Assembly: GCF_014216315.1 (NCBI RefSeq)
Contig: NZ_CP045702.1
Span: 5,270,001-5,334,000 of the forward strand
Direction of reading: 5' to 3'
From: Streptomyces finlayi
GTDB taxonomy: Bacteria > Actinomycetota > Actinomycetes > Streptomycetales > Streptomycetaceae
Length of the DNA: 64,000 nt
Part shown: piece after piece, positions 60,364-64,000 of the stretch
Layout of the letters: the number at the start of each line of letters is the position of its first letter
Position numbering within the stretch: position 1 is the first letter of the stretch
Translations under genes and position numbers: made by a program
The notes under the pieces: generated by a model
Databases searched by the model: none
The model's input: only the letters and a program-made list of their open reading frames with translations
Told to the model about the DNA's origin: nothing

Positions 60364-60555
60364 GTCGAGCCTCCGGAAGACAGCAGGAGAGGAGGACCCA
60401 CGGAATGCGGGTGCCCGTACGGTGTTGCGGATGTGAACGTATGGTCCCTGTGGGGTGAATAGAGAGTGTGTGCGAAGGGTTCGGCCGGAAGCCGTTCAAC
60501 CGCGACCTGATCCCGACTGCTCGCCCGTCGGGCCCTGTTGCGGGAAGGTGGAGGC

Positions 60556-61560
60556 ATGGGCGGACACCCGGACCGGTACGCGGCCCACGGCGCCGAGGGG
60601 CGGAGGGCCATGGTGCGCGCCGTTCTCGCCGGCGGCGGCCTGCGCGACCCAGCCTGGCGGGCGGCCTTCGAGGAGGTGCCTCGCCATCTGTTCGTGCCCT
60701 GCTACTTCGTGGGCCCGGCCGGCCGGGAGGAGCGGCTGTGGTGCGAGGACCCCGATGCCGGCCGGCGCGCGCGCTGGCTGCGCGGGGCGTACGCGGACGA
60801 GCCGCTGGCCACCCGTATCAAGGACGGCACGCTCGTCTCGTCCAGCAGCAGACCGTCGCTGATGGGCCGGATGCTGGAAGCACTCGACGTGCGCGACGGG
60901 CACACGGTCCTGGAGATCGGCGCGGGCACCGGCTACAACGCGGCGCTGCTCGCCCACCGTCTCGGGGACGCGGCGGTGACCACGGTCGAGCTCGATCCGG
61001 AGATCACGGAGTCGGCCCGCCGTCATCTGGCGGCGGCCGGCCGCCGCCCGGCGGTGGTCACCGGCGACGGGGCCCGGGGCTGCCCCGAACGGGGCCCGTA
61101 CGACCGGATCATCGCGACCTGCGCACTACCGTCCGTTCCCGGCACGTGGCTCGGGCAGTGCCGGCCGGGCGCGCGCATCCTCGCCCCCCTCGCCGACGGA
61201 CTGGTCGCGCTCGACGTACGGGAGACGGCGCACGGCCCGCGCGCGGAGGGGCGGTTCCTGGACACGCCCGCGTACTTCGTGCCGCTGCGCGGAGCGCTGC
61301 CGCTGCCCGCTCAGCTCCAGCACCTCGGCGGTCTGCCGGGGCGCATCGTCGAGAACGATCTGTTCCGCTTCCTGCTGACGCTGACCGTCGGCGTACTCGA
61401 TCCGCGCGAGGCCCTCTCCCTCTGGCAGCGCGAAGGGCACCCCCGGAGGGAGAGGTACGGCATCACGGTCGAGCAGGGCCGGCAGTGGGCCTGGCTCGAC
61501 GACCCGGCGGGCCCGTACGCCTGGTCCACCCCCGGCGACGTCAGCCGCGGCGGAGCGTGA
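60556..61560 (+). CDS. Protein-L-isoaspartate O-methyltransferase-like enzyme
   Basis: 334 residues from ATG 60556 behind GGAGG. A Rossmann methyltransferase of the PCMT type: EEVPRHLFVP near the start, the substrate/SAM entry SSSSRPSLMGRMLEAL, motif I VLEIGAGTGYNAALL, motif post-I VTTVELDPEITESA, and DRIIATCALPSVP. It would methylate isoaspartyl residues or, in natural-product paralogues, another carboxylate, using SAM. Its 3' end overlaps the convergent FHA gene by 20 bp. Confidence 0.9.
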   Translation: MGGHPDRYAAHGAEGRRAMVRAVLAGGGLRDPAWRAAFEEVPRHLFVPCYFVGPAGREERLWCEDPDAGRRARWLRGAYADEPLATRIKDGTLVSSSSRPSLMGRMLEALDVRDGHTVLEIGAGTGYNAALLAHRLGDAAVTTVELDPEITESARRHLAAAGRRPAVVTGDGARGCPERGPYDRIIATCALPSVPGTWLGQCRPGARILAPLADGLVALDVRETAHGPRAEGRFLDTPAYFVPLRGALPLPAQLQHLGGLPGRIVENDLFRFLLTLTVGVLDPREALSLWQREGHPRRERYGITVEQGRQWAWLDDPAGPYAWSTPGDVSRGGA

Positions 61561-62836
61561 TGGTCGTCCAGGCTCCGACGTGCACCTGGTCGCCGTCCTG
61601 GAGCGGGACGGGGACATAGGGCTGGATCGGGTCCTCGGCGGTGTTGAGCGTGGTGCCGTTGGTGGAGTTCTGGTCGACCACGGCCCAGCTGCCGTCGGGC
61701 TGCTGCACCAGCACCGCGTGCTGGTGCGAGACGCCGGGGTCCTCCGGCGGCACGGACAGATCGATGTCGGGGGACTCGCCCGTGCTCTGCCGGCGGCGCC
61801 CGATGGTGATCTGGCTGCCGGTCAGCGGGAGGTGCTGCTCCGGGGAGTACGCGGGCAGGTTGAGCCCGGTCGCCTCGGGGCCGCTGCGCTGCATCATCGC
61901 GAGGAAGTACTCGCGGTCCGGAGCGATGACGGCCGTCCAGCTCGTCGACTGCGGGCCGTGGTTCTGCCCGAGGTCCTGTCCGTGGTCGGGCGTGTGGCCC
62001 CGGCCGGGGCCGTGCCCCTGGTCGTGGCCGTGGTTCTGACCGTGGTTCTGGCCCTGCCCCGGCCCCTGACCCGGCCCCTGGCCCTGGCCGGGGAAGGGCT
62101 GGTGCGGCTGCTGATGGAATCCCTGCGGCGGCTGCGGGGAGGACGGCTGGGGTGCGGGCGGCCGCGGAGCCATGCCCTGCGAGGGCGGCGGCAGCAGCCA
62201 GTCGTCGCCGCCGGTCTGCGGAGCCTGCGGTTGCTGCGGGGGAGCGGGCGGCGCGGACTGCTGCTGGAATCCCTGCGGCGCCTGCTGGTGCGGCTGCTGC
62301 TGGAACGGCGGGGGCGGCGGGCCCTGCTGGAACGACGGCGGAGGCGGCGGACCGGGATGGCCGCCCTGCTCGGAGGAGAGCGGCTCCGCCGGCCGGTTCA
62401 TCTGCGAGGGCCGCGAGCTCTGGTACTCGAACGGTTCCCGTTGCTGCTGCTGCGGCGGCGGGGGCGGCGGTCCCTGCTGGGCCTGGAAGCCGGGCGGCAG
62501 GTTGAGCCCGGGCACCGGAGCGAGGGGTCCGCCCGGAACGCCCTGAGGGGCGAGCGGGGTGTACGAGGTCGCCGTGTTCGTGAGGAAGTTCCAGCGGCAC
62601 TCCTCGCAGAAGGGCGCCATCGCCTCACGCGGGGTGCGGCACTGCGGGCAGAGCTCGGCGCGGGCGGGCGGCTCACCGGGGCCGGGGCCCTGCGGGTAGC
62701 CGTAGCCGGGCGCGGGCGGCGGGGGAGGCGGCGGGGGAACGGCGCCCGCAGGCGCGCCCGCCCCGGCCATGCGGTGTCCGCAGACCTCGCACCAGTCCTC
62801 GGAACCCGACTGGTGTCCGTTCGGGCAGGTCGGCAT
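61541..62836 (-). CDS. Zinc-ribbon/FHA protein with long disordered linker
   Basis: 431 residues. An N-terminal double zinc ribbon (CPNGHQSGSEDWCEVCGHRM at about 4-23, CPQCRTPREAMAPFCEECRW) is followed by about 230 residues of Pro/Gln/Gly/His low complexity, including (G-Q-G-P) and (H-G-Q-N) repeats. A C-terminal FHA domain spans about 320-431: SQITIGRRRQSTGESPDIDL, DPGVSHQHAVLVQQPDG, VDQNSTNGTTLN. FHA domains bind phosphothreonine, so it should respond to a Ser/Thr kinase. A VWA gene lies just upstream on the same strand. Confidence 0.92.
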   Translation of the reverse strand: MPTCPNGHQSGSEDWCEVCGHRMAGAGAPAGAVPPPPPPPPAPGYGYPQGPGPGEPPARAELCPQCRTPREAMAPFCEECRWNFLTNTATSYTPLAPQGVPGGPLAPVPGLNLPPGFQAQQGPPPPPPQQQQREPFEYQSSRPSQMNRPAEPLSSEQGGHPGPPPPPSFQQGPPPPPFQQQPHQQAPQGFQQQSAPPAPPQQPQAPQTGGDDWLLPPPSQGMAPRPPAPQPSSPQPPQGFHQQPHQPFPGQGQGPGQGPGQGQNHGQNHGHDQGHGPGRGHTPDHGQDLGQNHGPQSTSWTAVIAPDREYFLAMMQRSGPEATGLNLPAYSPEQHLPLTGSQITIGRRRQSTGESPDIDLSVPPEDPGVSHQHAVLVQQPDGSWAVVDQNSTNGTTLNTAEDPIQPYVPVPLQDGDQVHVGAWTTITLRRG

Positions 62837-62910
62837 GTCGGCGCTTCCCCCTCTCCTCGTCCGGCCCGGGGGCCGTCATGCTCGTTCGGTTGCCGGTGCT
62901 TGCCGCGTCG

Positions 62911-64000
62911 CTACTTCTTGACACGAACGGTCTTGGTGGAGCGCGTTTCGAGCGTCATCTCGTCCGCCTCCGCGACCTTTGCCTTCAGTCGCACAGTACC
63001 GGTCGCCGCATCGACGACGTCGACCACCTTCGAAAGCAGTTTCGCAGTGTCCTCGTTCCCGGACGCCGACGCCAGCTGCACCGCTCGGCCGAGCTTCGCG
63101 GTCGCGCCGTCGAAGTCCCCCGACTTGCGGGCGTCGAGTCCCTGCTGAATGACGTGCGCCAGTTCCGCCTGACCCGTGTAGTGCGCGACCTGCGGATTGA
63201 TCGAGGTGGACGCCACGACGTCGTCCGTCCAGACCGCTCGCACGAGACCCTGCGAGAGGGTCCGCGGAGCGCCGCCGGAGGGATCGGGAAGGATCAGCGA
63301 GACCCGGGCCGCCAGCATCTCCTGGCCGATCCCGGCCTCCGGGACCAGCACGCACACGTGGTAGTCGCGGGACTCGTCGCCCCAGGATCCGGTCGGATAG
63401 TCCCCCGCGCGCGGACCCGCTTCGGTGCGGCGTCCGGTGAGGTCGGCGACGGTCGGCGCGACCTGCTTGACGAACCTGATCTCGACCCCGACGGGCGTCC
63501 AGAGCCGCAGCGCCACGTCCGCGACCTCCTTGCCCATCGCGTTCTCCATCATCTGCGTGAAGTCCGCCGCCAGCCCTGCCGGGTCGGCCACGATGTCGGC
63601 CGTACCGAGCAGCGCGGAGGCGATCGCTGTGACCTCTTTCACCTCCCAGTCGGTGCCCACACCACGCGCGTCACAGGTGAAACGGCCGGTGCAGGAGTCC
63701 AGCGCCGCCCGCAGATCCTCCGGGGACTCGTGCTCGTTGCGGCCGTCCGTCAGCAGGATGCCGTGCCGGATGTCCACATCGGCGCCGCCGAGCAGCCGGT
63801 CCGTGAGCCGGAGCCAGGTGCCGATGGCCGTACCGCCGCCGGCGCTCAGCCGGCGTAGCGCGTCCTTGGCCTGGGCCTTGGTCTGCGGATCGGCCGTGGC
63901 GAGGCGGCCGCCGCCCGGATAGACGTCCTTCGCCACGTGCGTACCCGCGACGACCGCGAACAGTGTGCCGTCGCGCAGGGTGTCCACGGCGGCGGCCGTC
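62911..64000 (-). CDS. VWA-domain protein, 5' part outside window
   Basis: The visible ~363 residues begin inside the VWA domain: the late MIDAS Thr/Ser of GGGTAIGTWLRL and the strand GILLTDGRNEHES are seen, with the D-x-S-x-S presumably outside the window. A beta-rich region and a C-terminal helical part with a TPR-like repeat (VIQQGLDARKSGDFDGATAK) follow. With the FHA gene 74 bp downstream this is the common actinobacterial phosphosignalling arrangement, often near a PP2C phosphatase and a Ser/Thr kinase. Start lies beyond 64000. Confidence 0.9.
   Translation of the reverse strand, partial: TAAAVDTLRDGTLFAVVAGTHVAKDVYPGGGRLATADPQTKAQAKDALRRLSAGGGTAIGTWLRLTDRLLGGADVDIRHGILLTDGRNEHESPEDLRAALDSCTGRFTCDARGVGTDWEVKEVTAIASALLGTADIVADPAGLAADFTQMMENAMGKEVADVALRLWTPVGVEIRFVKQVAPTVADLTGRRTEAGPRAGDYPTGSWGDESRDYHVCVLVPEAGIGQEMLAARVSLILPDPSGGAPRTLSQGLVRAVWTDDVVASTSINPQVAHYTGQAELAHVIQQGLDARKSGDFDGATAKLGRAVQLASASGNEDTAKLLSKVVDVVDAATGTVRLKAKVAEADEMTLETRSTKTVRVKK

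Overview
This is a high-GC actinobacterial chromosome segment, almost certainly Streptomyces. The evidence is the G/C-rich third codon positions, a conservon (CvnABCD), XRE/DUF397 pairs, DUF6415 and DUF6624 proteins, an LAxTG sortase-E surface protein and a TTA codon in a regulator. The left ~39.8 kb looks accessory. The right ~24 kb, from the tRNA-Arg gene onward, looks like conserved backbone.

Left edge (1-8745, minus strand): the 5' part of a hybrid NRPS-PKS gene ordered A-PCP-KS-AT-KR-ACP-C, with a crotonyl-CoA carboxylase/reductase gene just upstream. The A-domain code reads D-V-Q-F-F-A-H-V-V, which is proline-like. The AT has RAGH where YASH or HAFH is usual. Together these suggest a proline-derived, alpha-alkyl beta-hydroxy gamma-amino acid unit. 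Next to it (8959-10672) an IS701-like element interrupts a small secreted-protein ORF. Removing the element and one copy of its 4-bp GTAC target duplication restores the frame exactly. The transposase itself is frameshifted.

10.7-20.4 kb (minus strand): a long, mostly overlapping operon runs from CvnA through CvnB, CvnC and CvnD into a GAF protein, an acyl-CoA dehydrogenase homologue lacking the usual YEGT glutamate, an HTH regulator (frameshifted), an unknown protein and a DUF6624 protein. Upstream on the same strand are a GH15 glycosidase, a DUF6415 protein and a coupled 40-residue membrane peptide.

20.7-28.4 kb: a class IV aminotransferase, an HTH-SUMF1 gene broken by an amber codon, an ATP-binding anti-sigma-like kinase, two XRE regulators (one with DUF397, the other TPR-like with a TTA codon), an aminoglycoside-phosphotransferase-like kinase and an Mrr-like restriction enzyme.

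28.6-39.9 kb: a complete Wadjet-type anti-plasmid operon (JetA, JetB, JetC, JetD), whose SMC gene carries a one-base frameshift and an altered Walker A motif. It is followed by a small HTH protein, an excisionase-like protein and a tyrosine integrase ending 248 bp from the 3' end of tRNA-Arg(TCT). With the Mrr gene this is a defence island on an integrated element.

40-64 kb: two dynamin/YfjP-type GTPases, a single-stranded-DNA-binding protein, a thioester (Cys-Gln) surface adhesin, EttA, a hotdog thioesterase, a MacB-like ABC ATPase with two giant FtsX permeases, a truncated haemoglobin, a second ABC/FtsX pair with a small secreted protein, an isoaspartyl-methyltransferase-like protein, an FHA protein and a VWA protein that runs off the window. 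The accessory part contains three frameshifts, one nonsense codon and one IS disruption. I found none in the backbone part, which fits a decaying or actively remodelled island.
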